NCBI GenBank assembly: GCA_037447655.1
Contig: JBBHKE010002926.1
Location: forward strand, 412,544 to 458,334
DNA: 45,791 nucleotides
Source: Zygnema cylindricum
Taxonomy: Eukaryota; Streptophyta; Zygnematophyceae; Zygnematales; Zygnemataceae
Direction: 5' to 3'
Below are positions 20,901-31,737 of this stretch, in pieces (position 1 is the stretch's first letter; each line of letters starts with the position of its first letter). The notes beneath the pieces are model-generated. The model was not told the origin of the DNA and did no database searches. It saw nothing but the letters and a program-made list of their open reading frames with translations. Position numbers and translations under genes: made by a program.

Positions 20901-22232
20901 TGATAATGTATTTTGGATCGTAGTGAAGATTCGATTTAAGGGGTGTCTCCATGTAAACTATACTTTGATAATGTATTTTGGACCGTAGTGAAGATTCGAT
21001 TTAAGGGGTGTCCCCATGTAAACTGTAATGTGATAATGTATTTTGGACTGTAGTGAAGATTCGATTTAAGGGGTGTCCCCATGTAATCTGTGCTTTGATA
21101 ATGTATTTTGGACTGTAGTGAAGATTCAATTTAAGGGGTGTCCCCAGGTAAACTGTACTTGGATAATGTATTTTGGACTGTAGTGAAGATTCGATTTCAG
21201 GGGTGTCCCCATGTAATCTATACTTTGATAATGTATTTTGGATCGTAGTGAAGATTCGATTTAAGGGGTGTCCCCATGTAATCTATACTTTGATAATGTA
21301 TTTTGGACCGTAGTGAAGATTCGATTTAAGGGGTGTCCCCATGTAAATTGTACTGTGATAATGTATTTTGGACTGTAGTGAAGATTCGATTTAAGGGGTG
21401 TCCACATGAAATCTGTACTTTGATAATGTATTTTGGACTGTAGTGAAGATTCGATTTAAAGGGTGTCCCCATGTAAACTGTACTTTGATAATGTATTTTG
21501 GACCGTAGTGAAGATTCGATTTCAGGGTGTCCCCAAGTAATCTATACTTTGAGAATGTATTTTGGACCGTAGTGAAGATTCGATTTAAGGGGTGTCCCCA
21601 TGTAATCTGTACTGTGATAATGTATTTTGGACTGTAGTGAAGATTCGATTTCACGGGTGTCCCAATGTAATCTATACTTTGATAATGTATTTTGGACTGT
21701 AGTGAAGATTCGATTTAAGGGGTGTCCCCATGTAATATATACTTTGATAATGTATTTTGGACCGTAGTGAAGATTCGATTTAAGGGGTGTCCCCATATAA
21801 ACTGTACTGTGATAATGTATTTTGGACTGTAGTGAAGATTCGATTTAAGGGGTGTCCCCATGTAATCTGTACTTTGATAATGTATTTTGGACCGTAGTGA
21901 AGATTCGATTTCAAGGGTGTCCCCAGGTAATCTATACTTTGATAATGTGTTTTGGATCGTAGTGAAGATTCGATTTAAGGGGTGTCCCTATGTAATCTGT
22001 ACTTTGATAATGTATTTTGGACTGTAGTGAAGATTCGATTTAAGGGGTGTCCCCATGTTATCTATACTTTGATAATGTATTTTGGACCGTAGTGAAGATT
22101 CGATTTAAGGGGTGTCCAAATGCAATCTATACTTTGATAATGTATTTTGGACTGTAGTGAAGATTCGATTTAAGGGGTGTCCCCATGTAATCTGTACTTT
22201 GAGAATGTTTTTCGGATTGTAAAGAAGATTCT
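17941..22232 (+). repeat. 65-bp minisatellite, about 66 units, derived from a MITE terminus
   Basis: Head-to-tail units of 65 bp (occasionally 66 from an added G) with the pattern TTTAAGGGGTGTCCCCATGT, TAATCTGTACTTTGATAATG, TATTTTGGACTGTAGTGAAG, then ATTCGA. Variants recur at fixed positions (GATAATG/GAGAATG, TTTAAG/TTTCAG, GACTG/GACCG/GATCG), suggesting local homogenisation. The unit aligns with the right terminus of the TAA-flanked elements E1, E2 and E3: TAA flank, GGG...CCCATGTAA, a TACTTTG block, then TTTT and AGTGAAGATTC. The last unit ends AAGAAGATTCTCCG, like the intact elements. Since 65 is not divisible by three, the open frames here rotate and are not genes. Confidence 0.95.
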
Positions 22233-22264
22233 CCGACCTATTTTGAAGAGCGTCCCAATGAGCG
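22233..22264 (-). mobile_element. fragment of the host element of the 65-bp array (distal of array)
   Basis: ACCTATTTTGAAGAGCGTCC aligns with ACTACTTTTAGAGCATCC, the subterminal sequence of element E2 read in reverse. It continues directly from the last array unit and is interrupted by E2. Confidence 0.6.
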
Positions 22265-22267
22265 TAA

Positions 22268-23231
22268 GGGTACTTTCGCATGTGCTAAAGTTAAAGTTAT
22301 TTTCTGTCGTTTTCCTCCGTAACTTAAAAAAAAAAAAAAAAAACCGCAGCCATACCAAAAAATTGACAGTACCATCGTACAAGTTGCTTTACCTTTAAAC
22401 TTTATATGTACTGGTTTTCATCGCCTAGCGCTATGCAATTTGTCATCTAGCGCGTTTCGACCCAATTTCGCGTCCTTCCAGCTCATCTTCAAACTTTATA
22501 TAATATCACCTCGCGAGGTGATTATAAATAAAGTTCCATGAGGTAGGCAGATGTTGTCGCACGTGTCAAAAGTTTTTGACAATTTTTGTGTGCGAAATAC
22601 CAAAAAAAACCCACTACACGATTCCAACCTGTGCTTGCCTTTTTTTAGCGCGCTTTTTTCCATACAGGGGCCGCAAAGGGGGTTTCGACCAACTGACGCC
22701 ATTTCGCAAAAGCGAAGTACGTGAAAGCGCCTCTCTCTCACCCTCTCCCACTACCGGGTCTATCCCACATTTTTTGCAATGAAAAACGTCATTACTGGCA
22801 TCAAATGAAAGATTTATAAAAACGATATCGTTTTACTATCTTTGGGCATATTTTGATGGCAAGTAGAGTGAGAAAATACTAAAAAGCAAAATCGGGAAAC
22901 CGTGGCGAAAAGTTTTAGAATTTGTGACGTCGATGCTGTCATAATTTGAGCGTGGCGTCAAAATGTCACAAACCCTAAACATCTACAATGTCACAGGTAG
23001 TTAAACGTTTACAATCGTCGTTATTTTGTAAACGTCATCAATTGACGCGAGTTTTGTAGTCGTCTACAAACATCACAAATTACACCCACGTCTACATCAT
23101 CAAAATCACACGTCACAATCTAAAGTAACGATTCCATTTCTTTACATAAGGATGCTCTAAAAGTAGTATAGAGAATCTTCGCTAAAAACAAAGTTACAAA
23201 AATAAAGTTTCGGTTACATGCGAAAGTACCC
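22268..23231 (+). mobile_element. PIF/Harbinger-like element E2 (964 bp)
   Basis: Perfect 16-bp terminal inverted repeats GGGTACTTTCGCATGT, flanked by TAA at 22265-22267 and 23232-23234. The interior is closely similar to E1 (1355-2265), including GCCATTTCGCAAAAGCGAAG and GGGCATATTTTGATGGCAAG. It is inserted inside an older reverse-oriented family member, whose parts flank it (22233-22264 and 23235-23460). No transposase frame. Orientation is arbitrary. Confidence 0.85.
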
Positions 23232-23234
23232 TAA

Positions 23235-23460
23235 ATGAAATCGAAATTTGACATGTGACGGTTGTAGACGTATGTACAACTTTGTGAATGTTGAAGTCGA
23301 CTATGAAACTTCCGACGATTGGTGACGTCAACTAAAACAAAGACAGTTGTAGACGTCTAGATATTTGCAATTTTGTGACATTGTAGATATTTTGGGTTTT
23401 GCGACATTGTGACGCCATGCTCACTTGTGACAACGTTGACGTCATAGATTCAACGATTTC
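23235..23460 (-). mobile_element. interior of an older Harbinger-like element, split by E2
   Basis: In reverse orientation relative to E1 and E2 it carries the same word series: GTGACGGTTGTAGACGT, TTTGTGACATTGTAGAT, GTGACGCCATGCTCACTTGT and GACGTCA. It continues the element whose terminus forms the 65-bp array. Confidence 0.65.
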
Positions 23461-24247
23461 AATTGATTTCCTTTTTTAACAACATTTAAAGTCAATATGA
23501 TACAATTGCTCAACTGAAATAGAAGAGTATAATGTTTAAACTCCCTTTGCATTATTTTGTTTTTATTGCCCTACATTATTTACCAATGTCACATGCAAGT
23601 TTGAATGTACGTAGCTGTATAGAAGACCGTAAATAAATGCTTGTCCCCCTCCCGTGTGAAATGGTAAATGTAGTCGATTAGTCTTCTACTTTTTGAAACT
23701 TGGGAGTACTTGTTTATTTTGGGAAAATGGAGAAAAGGGAATGGTCAGTTGTCGAAATAAGAGGCTCTCGATGTAATCTTTTTCCAAAGGTGTCACGAAG
23801 GAGAGAAAAAAGGATCATACGAAGATTTTAATGTGGTCCTAACTCTGGTTATTTTTTATTTTTTTTGGAAAAGATTGAGTTTTCTCCCTTTATTGGGCAG
23901 AAATGCTATTTCATTACATTATGTTGATATATTTTGTACTTGTTTTTGCAAAATGGGGATGGTGGAAAGTACAAAGACACGACATGGCAGAGAAGAGAGG
24001 GGCTATCTGTGGAGGAACTAAGCAAGTACAGCATTGTGGTGAAAGCCTCCACGTCGACAATGTGGCATACAAAAATTACGAAGTCACAAAAAGTGTGTAG
24101 CGTGCAGGTGGACCTCTCAAATTGAAGGCGAGTGGAAGTTTCACAACATTTTGTGTACCACTACATATGTCACATATTTCGTACACGTCTACGTAAGTAA
24201 CTTTTTAAATTAACAAGTTATTTGCGTTTACATCAAAATGCCCTAAA
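23461..24247. other. non-coding spacer
   Basis: AT-rich sequence with short overlapping open frames near 23830-24125 that match nothing recognisable. The last 100 bp contain Harbinger-like interior words (GTACACGTCTACGTAAGTAAC). Confidence 0.4.
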
Positions 24248-24361
24248 AGTAGTACGGAGAATCTTCGTTAAAAACAAAGTAGCAAGACTAAGTTTCGGTT
24301 ACATGGGGAAATGCCCTTAGTCTTGTTACTTTGTTTTTTAGCGAAGATTTTCCGTACTACT
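24248..24361. repeat. long inverted repeat made of Harbinger-like element ends
   Basis: The left arm (24248-24291) and right arm (24317-24361) are complementary over about 44 bp with roughly five differences, around a 25-base loop that holds the terminal GGTTACATGGGGAAATGCCC. The arms are the subterminal region of the E1/E2 family. The transcript would fold into a long hairpin. Confidence 0.8.
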
Positions 24362-24407
24362 GTTGTTTTTGAAAAGTTGGTTTCGTGCGAACACGGTGTT
24401 CGTGCGT

Positions 24408-24462
24408 ACGCGATGTTTCGTGCGTGCGCGTGCGCGTGTTCGCGTGCGTACGCATTTACGTG
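24408..24462. repeat. alternating purine-pyrimidine tract (Z-DNA-like)
   Basis: A run dominated by GTGCGTACGCG, CGTGCGTGCGCGTGCGCGTG and GCGTGCGTACGC. The alternation and CG/CA content suit Z-DNA formation. Confidence 0.6.
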
Positions 24463-24975
24463 ATATACTGTGGAGGTTCGAAAGGATTTGCGGATTGGGG
24501 GAGTAAGTGTACGAGTGAAATTAAAGTGACGTGGGGAACAAATTGAGTGGTGCAAAATGCGCTTGGAAATGAACGGCGGATCGCGAAGCGATCCGATATT
24601 AAATGCTTCAAATATTTAAATTGTACGCAGGCCGTACGGAACCTAATGTTACGGGCGACAATTATGGAAAGTACGCGATGGTACATAGAATCTATTTTGG
24701 ACAGGTGTACTATTAAGTGTACTTTATTTGCGACGCATTTATCGAAAATGACGTGTACCTTATATGCAACAAGGCGCATTTATGACGAAGTACGCGGTTT
24801 CGGTACGGACAATATTTGGATGGTACCGTATCGTTTCGACAGTGGATTGTGTTGTACTTTGAGGCGTCCGCTGGTTTTTTTTTTAATGATTCACACTATT
24901 TTGAGGATGTATGATCAAGTGGGCCGTACGTATGTGATATCGGTTCACTACGTGGACTTATCGACAAGTGACTAA

Positions 24976-25792
24976 GCAAGTTGTCACTTATGACGCGGAT
25001 TTGTGGATGCGTCGGTGTAAATATTTGAATAAACATTTTCTTGTCGTATGTGTATTATTAAATTAGAGTTGATTATGATGTTTATATTTAAGTGATCAAT
25101 TAGGGTTTCGATAGTTTAATTTGTGTGTGTACGATGTCGTACTTGTAGACAAGTGTACGCTTACGATTGCTTGACTCTCAGGTGTACGCTTACGATTAGT
25201 TTACTCTTACTAACAGGTTATTATGCGTAAATAGGATTTAGTGACAGTTGCGTAATTTACGTTGGTTATTTTGACACTTAGTGATTCTTTGACAGCTCAC
25301 AAGTGTATATAGAGGAATGAGCTTTGTTAGGAATAAATAATCAATGCTTGTTAGAAAAGTAGGGACCAAAGATGTAGTATTTTAGGGTTGTCGATTAGGT
25401 CATGCACTTTGAATGATATAATGATTATTTGATTATACTTTTGTTTATGTGTGATGCATTTGTTTGTTATTATTTATTTATGTTATTTTATATATGTTTG
25501 ATATGCATTGTTTATGCATTTGTCCTAGGGTTTGTTTATGTCGATTATTCCATCAAACCATAGATGTCGTCATAGGGTTTATTTATGTTGATTATTCCAT
25601 GAAACCCTAAATGTTGCTTGTTGCGTCTGTGTACGCATATGGAGGATGCATTTCAAATGATTGTTCATTGGCCTAGCTTTGCTTAGCTTCTTGCAAAATA
25701 GTTTGGGTTGCTTCTGCGGTCTATTTTAGATCAAAGAACAACAACTACTTTCAAAGAGTTCCGCTATAATGCCATGAAATCGTTATTTTAAA
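24976..25792. other. non-coding stretch
   Basis: Contains small direct repeats such as GTGTACGCTTACGATT (25153 and 25182) and TTTATGTYGATTATTCCAT (about 25536 and 25581). No gene recognised. Confidence 0.4.
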
Positions 25793-26150
25793 TTGTGACG
25801 GTGTAGATGTGGGATTAATTTGTGATGGTTGTAGTCTTGTAGACGACTACAAAACGTGCGACAATCGATAACGTTTACAAAATAGCGACGGTTGTAGGCG
25901 TGTGGTTTTCTGTGACATTGTAGATGTTTAGGCTTTGTGACATTTTGACGTCACGCTCACTTATGATAGCGTCGACGTCACTAATAACAAAGTTTCCCCC
26001 TATGATTTCCCGATTTTGTTTTTTTGTATTTTGTCACTCTACTTGCGATAAAAATACGACCAATGACAGTCAAAAGAAACATATTATAAACATCTTTCAT
26101 TTTATACCATTATTGTCGTTTTTCATTGCAAAGATTTTGAGGCGAGAGTG
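25793..26150 (-). mobile_element. truncated Harbinger-like element interior
   Basis: The same word order as 23235-23460 (TTGTGACGGTGTAGATGTGG, TAACGTTTACAAAATAGCGA, TGTGACATTGTAGATGTTTA, GACGTCACGCTCACTTATGA) followed by a CCCGATTTTGTTTTT and ACTCTACTTGCGAT segment like E2 in reverse. No terminal repeats found. Confidence 0.6.
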
Positions 26151-26878
26151 GTAAATACTTTTAACTGTCGATGACGAACATTGTTAAACAGTCCAATCAT
26201 TGCTTTGGTTGTATTGGGGTACGAAATGGATTTTAAGGAAAATACAAATAGCAAGCTACCTACAAGCTTACGAAAATAGTGTGGACATAAATCATTTTTA
26301 TTGTGTTTTGGAAGTTGATAGTTGAATCCCAATTTTTACCCCCGTTAAAACGCTACCTCTATTTGTGAAATTTAAAGTATTAACAAGTTAAAAATGGCCG
26401 CACAGCCGTACACGTACTTACTATACTTTACAGAGAACATGTACCTTTTTAGTACATAACCGTACATGTACGAACGATCGAAACAAATGAAATACATGTA
26501 TTTTCTAAAAAAAATGAAATCCAAGTTTTTGGCCCAAAAAAGTAGGAGTAAATGTTAAAAAAAGCGAGAAATATTCCGCAAAACTTTTAACGAGAAAAAT
26601 AATAAAAATAAAGAAATACAAAAAAAGAAAAAATGACCTTGCCAAAGGCACTAACAAGTACCCGTTTCTGAAAATAAATTTAGGAAAAAACTGAGTTTAA
26701 CCTTCGACAAAGGTGTAGACTGGGGGTTAAAACGTTTAAACTTCCATCAAACATTCTATGGTTTTGGGCGTTATCAATTTTTAATCGAGAATAACGAACA
26801 TAACGACAATTCTTTGCCTAAAGTCAAAGCTAAAAGCCAAAAGCAAAGCAAAGAGGGGGAGCTAGTAATAGCGTAGAC
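26151..26878. other. non-coding stretch
   Basis: AT-rich and A-rich; no gene or repeat with clear ends recognised. Confidence 0.35.
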
Positions 26879-27098
26879 TACACCGTGAATCGCTATTAGT
26901 GTTAATGTTTTTTTTGCCGCTTAAAACATTTTTTCCCGTACACGTTTGTCGGAATGTAGATCTGACGGTTGCGATTGAAATCCAAAATTATCACCTTCCA
27001 ATTGGCGGCCTCCATGTGAAAATCGGACAATTATGTACGGAGAAAAGATATCTTAAGTGGCGAAAATATTGCTAACCCTAATAGCGATACACGGTGTA
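26879..27098. mobile_element. TA-flanked MITE, 220-bp class (copy C)
   Basis: Inverted termini TACACCGTGAATCGCTATTA and (reverse complement of the right end) TACACCGTGTATCGCTATTA. The interior matches copy D through TGACGGTTGCGATTGAAAT and TGTACGGAGAAAA. Confidence 0.85.
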
Positions 27099-27256
27099 GT
27101 CTATTTACTTCCATTTTTATGTTGACGTTTGTCACTTGTCAGTTATGTGCATGAATGAATTCCCCAAATGAGTGGTTAAAATTTACTTTATTTTCTAGGT
27201 GATAATTTGCGGTCATTGTTTCCTCATTTCCTGGACATAAATAGTGCCTAAATGGC

Positions 27257-27476
27257 TACACCGTGTATCGCTATTAGTGTTAATGTTTTTTTTGCCTCTT
27301 AAAACATCTTTTCTTCGTACACACGTGTCAGATTGTGAGTCTGACGGTTGCGATTGAAATGTAGTATTCTCAGCTTCCGATTGGCGGTCTCAAATTGAAA
27401 ATCGGGCAAGTGTGTACGGAGAAAATATTTTTAAGCGGCGAAAAAATTGTCAGCACTAATAGCGATACACAGTGTA
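27257..27476. mobile_element. TA-flanked MITE, 220-bp class (copy D)
   Basis: Same length, orientation and interior as copy C, 158 bp downstream. Ends are TACACCGTGTATCGCTATTA and ATAGCGATACACAGTGTA. Confidence 0.85.
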
Positions 27477-27622
27477 ACGCGCTTCCTCTTTATTCTCGAA
27501 CACACGACTCGTGCAAACGACGCATTACGCAGCTATCCGTACATATTGTTTTAGTGTAGATTAATACACAAGTACAATTTTTTTTTGCCGTACACTGCTA
27601 CAGAAATGATTGCGAGCCAAAC

Positions 27623-27845
27623 TACACCGTTTATCGCTATCACTGTTAAAAAAAAATTATACACTTGAACCATCTATTCTCCGTGCACAGCTGTCGAATT
27701 CTCAGTGGGAGACCTCGGAAGGTGAGAAATTGAGAATCTTGCCTTTCAATGTCAACCGTCAGGTCATAAATCCGACGTGTGTGCACGGGGAAAAGTTGTT
27801 TAATGTGACGAAAAAAAATTAATTTATAATAACTATACACTGTGT
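27623..27845. mobile_element. TA-flanked MITE, 220-bp class, inverted and worn (copy E)
   Basis: Begins TACACCGTTTATCGCTATCA and ends ATAACTATACACTGTG. The interior carries the copy C/D blocks in reverse (GTCAACCGTCAGGTCATAAA, GTGTGCACGGGGAAAAG). Confidence 0.7.
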
Positions 27846-28113
27846 TCACCGCCAATCGTTATTTAGACCCATACTTACCTGTACAGTAATGAAAGTTCAG
27901 TCGCGACTTCTTCTTGACCGAAGATTATAAAATATTATTAACAGCATCATTTGCAGGAGTGGGTTACAATCAGCCACGTGTCATCTCAAGTATATATTCC
28001 AGCTTCATATCAACACTAATAATTCCTCAACACTAACAACGATGAGCGGCGTAGCTTTTTATGGACGAAACGTGTCCACGTAGCTACTCCATTTCCTCCA
28101 ATAATTGGTCTGC

Positions 28114-28647
28114 TACACCGCCAATCGTTATTAGCGTGTAAGTTTTTTTAGCGTATAAAAATAATTACCGTTGTGTACGCTATTTAAGAATTTGAAAATT
28201 TTGGAAAAAATCATACATTCTAATTGTTTGGTTATGGTAATTTGGATCTTTGAAAAAAAAAATGTCGGTCGCAAACATGCTTATACTAATATAGGTCTCC
28301 GTACAAAATCTGACAAATCGTACACAAATCGTACATTCACACGGTCGAAACGCGGCTGTCGGACGAATATGTGCGAGCGGGATTTTTTACGACCTGGTTT
28401 TTTCTCCTTTTTTGAACGCACATTCTCATGCGTCCACGGTTACTAAAACTACTATTTATCTTAAAAAGGTACATGTGTGTACGGTCTGACACTGACCTTA
28501 CACCACTCTATTTAAGAGACAACGTACTGAAAATAACCCTAAATAGAATAAAGAAAAAAATAGAATGAACTACACTAATGGAGAATAAAAAAAAAAAAAA
28601 GCGGGACGGAATTAGCGTACACAACGCTAATAACGATTGGCGGTGTA
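28114..28647. mobile_element. TA-flanked MITE, long class (copy F)
   Basis: Ends TACACCGCCAATCGTTATTA and TAATAACGATTGGCGGTGTA are exact inverted repeats of 20 bp. The interior shares GTACGGTCTGACACTGACC and CACTCTATTTA with copies B and H. Short frames inside are not genes. Confidence 0.85.
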
Positions 28648-28650
28648 CCG

Positions 28651-28851
28651 TACACCGCCAATCGCTATTAGAGTCAAGGATTAAATAGCGTCAAAAAACA
28701 ATTAGCGTTATTGATTCTAATTTAGTGCCTGAGACGTGGCAGATTATGGTCCACGTACTTAAATAGCGTTATTAATTGTATTTCAGGTTTTTTTTTTTGA
28801 AAAAAGGGCACCGAATTGGCGTTATATACTCTAATAGCGATTGGCGGTGTA
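28651..28851. mobile_element. TA-flanked MITE, 200-bp class (copy G)
   Basis: Starts three bases after copy F. Ends TACACCGCCAATCGCTATTA and TAATAGCGATTGGCGGTGTA are exact inverted repeats. The interior ACGTGGCAGATTATGGTCCA block resembles copy J (32008-32209). Confidence 0.85.
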
Positions 28852-28874
28852 CTATACTGCAATGTACAGTACAG

Positions 28875-29417
28875 TACACCGCGCATCGTTATTAGTGTCA
28901 AAGTTTAAATAGTGTGTAAGTAAATATACCGTCATTGACGCTAATTAAGAATTTGAAAATTTAAAAAAAAAAGGTTTATTCTAATTTCAGTGTAAACGCT
29001 AATTTGGAACAGCAAAAATGGAAAATTTTCTGTACGATTATATACATTATTATATGTATCCGTACAAAATATAAAAAATCGTACACCGTAGTGAAATTTA
29101 AATATCCGTACATGTCAGACTTATTTACATGTCAGACCAATCCCGTTTTTTTAGCGCACGTTCCTATGCAAACGCGTCCGATTTAATTCATTTTTTGTAA
29201 AATTTTCAACTAAAAAGGTACATTTATGTACGGTCTGACATCGACCGTACACCACACTATTTACATATTAATGTACTTTCGTTCTGTACGCTAATTTGTA
29301 CGGAACCTCAATTAACGTCAAGGAAAAATTAAAATCACGTATACTATTTTTGGAAAAAAAACAAAATTTTAAGAACCCAAATTAGTGACCGTGACACTAA
29401 TAACGATGCGCGGTGTA
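28875..29417. mobile_element. TA-flanked MITE, long class (copy H)
   Basis: Ends TACACCGCGCATCGTTATTA and TAATAACGATGCGCGGTGTA are exact inverted repeats. The interior GTACGGTCTGACATCGACCG and ACACCACACTATTTA match copies B and F. Confidence 0.85.
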
Positions 29418-30237
29418 GTCTCCTACCTTTTTACCGTCCTATCGTACAATCGGATAATCCGTACATATTGTACTAGTGCATAGTAACGCAGTTTACACAT
29501 CAATACTAAATTCGTAGAGTTTTCTTTAAAGGTCAGCTTTTCAGAATCCAGGGTTGTCGCCGAAATTGTCGAATAGATAATATTTGTGGACGATGTACTG
29601 CCACGTCATACACTGTGAACCCCTACTGTCTCCGTACTAATTGGACGGAACACTATTTTCTGTCCAAAAAATGGAACTGACGTGGAATAAAATTGTCCGC
29701 AAAGAAAATCGCTGTCCGGAATTGGTGTTACTAGATACCACTGGGAATACGTTGTACGTTTACCCGTTTTTACCCGTTTTTACCCGTTTCTATCGCGTTT
29801 TTATCGCGTTTTTACCCGTTTTTACCTGTTTTATCCTTTTTTTTCAACGCTCGAACGTTTCTGAACCTTTTTTGTGTGGAGGGCGTTGTATCTGTAGTGG
29901 ATCCGTGGTATTTTTGGATAAACTCATTTTTTTTTTATTCCATCATAATACCTTTTTGTCCACATCGGAAAAGACATAAAATGTTAAAAATTTTACACTC
30001 AGAGGTGTGAATTTTTTGTTAAAGTTTTTTAGTGCATACCTTTTTTTTTTTTTCCGTCAATCTCCTTCGTCAGAGGTAAAATAAAAAAAAACTAATAAAA
30101 AAATTATAAAAAATAAAAGGGAGAAGCGGAAGCCTTTTTTCTCTCTCGTTTTCCCGCCGAATTTTTCCGTTTTTTTTCCGTTTTTTTCCCCTTTTTTCCC
30201 CTTTTTTCCCCTTTTTTTTGCCCCTTTTCCTGGAGCA
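29418..30237. other. non-coding stretch with a TTTTTACCCG decamer repeat
   Basis: At about 29758-29836 a ten-base unit TTTTTACCCG (or TTTTTATCGCG) repeats seven to eight times. Around 30120-30230 is a T/C tract of TTTTTTCCCC units. An open frame spanning 29641-29979 is driven by the decamer and is not supported as a gene. Confidence 0.5.
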
Positions 30238-30327
30238 ATGGTGGAGGGCCATCGCACGTGCGAGAGTGGGAAGCCATGGCGGATGCGGCAAATACGACAA
30301 GCGATGAGGAATAAAGGGGATATTGAG
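30238..30327 (+). CDS. possible exon of the plus-strand CCT gene (weak)
   Basis: An ATG at 30238 opens a 30-codon frame ending in AMRNKGDIE, followed by a GTAACT donor in phase 0. The minus-strand CCT gene has AMRRVHSTGDIQ followed by GTACAAGT at the equivalent exon end, and GGGGATATT(C/G)AGGTA is shared at DNA level. This may be the missing upstream exon of the CCT gene at 32861, 2.5 kb away. Against it, similar AATAAAGG...TTGAGGTAAATA segments recur at about 30473 and 30618 without coding potential. Confidence 0.25.
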
Positions 30328-31737
30328 GTAACTATTTTGTATTAATACCTTTAAAGTCAATTTAAACTAAATAAAATAAAATTAAGTAAATTTAGGTTAA
30401 GGAAAATTAAATTAAGTGAAGTTAAATTCAGTTAATTTAATCTGAAAATTAATTAGAATCAATACTAATTGAAATAAAGGAGAAGTTGAGGTAAATATTC
30501 GTTCATACGCCTTTAAATTTTACGCCCTTTTTTTTTTAATGAAAGGATCAAATTTTTCCTCTTTTTTGAAAAACTTAAAAAAAAAAAAACTTTTGACAGT
30601 TTTTCACCACATTATATAAAGTAGAAATTGAGGTAAATACTTATAAATACGCATAAAATAAAAAGAATTCAATTTAATGGAAATTAAAGCTAAATAAAAT
30701 TAAACGAAGAAATAGGAGAAATTTAGGAATTTATTTGTTACCTTTTTTAGTGTGGTGACAAGTTTATCACAAGTTTGTTCATTAGGGTTTGTTTCAAAAC
30801 CAGGTTTTAGATCAATATTTTTTGTTTTAGGGTTGGTTTTTTTTTTCAGAATGTGCAATGAGAATAACAGTAGAAACTTTATTTATTTTTGTTTTTATTT
30901 TATTTTATTTTGTTGATTTTGGATTTTTTTTTATATATATAAATAAATATATTAATAAATATTTAGGTGTTTTAGGCTTGAATAGGTAATTTCATAACTG
31001 TTCTTCAGTAATTCCTTATTATTTATTAATTAATTATTATTATTAATTATTATTCCTTAGAAGTTTACCATTTTTTTTAATATTAAGTGAAAGGAAACAA
31101 AAAGAAAAAGAAAAACTTTGGAAAAATTGATTATTTTTACAACATAAGAAAAGGATTTACATCATCCTATAAAAAAAAAGGTGCGAAACCTTAAAAACCC
31201 TTAAAAACTCTTAAAATCCTCTTTTTGGGTGGTTGGTGGTTAATAGTCTCGTCGATGTTTATGTTTGCTCATTTATGTTTTTATAGTTTGTATTTTCCCT
31301 TTTTTTTTTTTTTTAAGATCGATATCCAATGTCACTAAAACGGGTTTTTAGAATTTGGCGATGTTAATATATCTTAAGTATATCTTAAAGTTTGTATGTT
31401 TTTTAAGGTTTGTAAAGTATGATGTTAATACATCATTCCAGATTTGATGGTTCGTTTCGGCCATTTTTTAGGTTTTGGAGAGTTCCGATTTTTATTAGCT
31501 TTATAAATCTTGTTTTTGATGTTCCATACCTTAAAAGGTTTTGTTGAATTGGTCCACAATTTTTACTATGATCAATATTGCTTTTACTATGGGTAACAGT
31601 GTTTTCACCATGGGTAATTTATTTTTACTATGGGTAATAGTGTTTTTTTTTACATTTATGACAAAATAAATTTCCACGTAAAATTTTATTTGTTGATTCT
31701 CAAATCGTATGCATAATTTATTCCTATGATTGTGGAC
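30328..31737. other. AT-rich non-coding stretch
   Basis: Contains three degraded copies of an AATAAAGGAGAA...TTGAGGTAAATA segment (from 30311, 30473 and 30614) and a TTTTACTATGGGTAA short repeat at 31560-31645. No gene recognised. Confidence 0.4.

Noticed and set aside
19721-21796. Repetitive frames reading MGTPLKSNLHYG-like peptides
   Set aside because: They come from the 65-bp array; 65 is not a multiple of three, so the frame rotates through all three phases and no signal of selection is visible.
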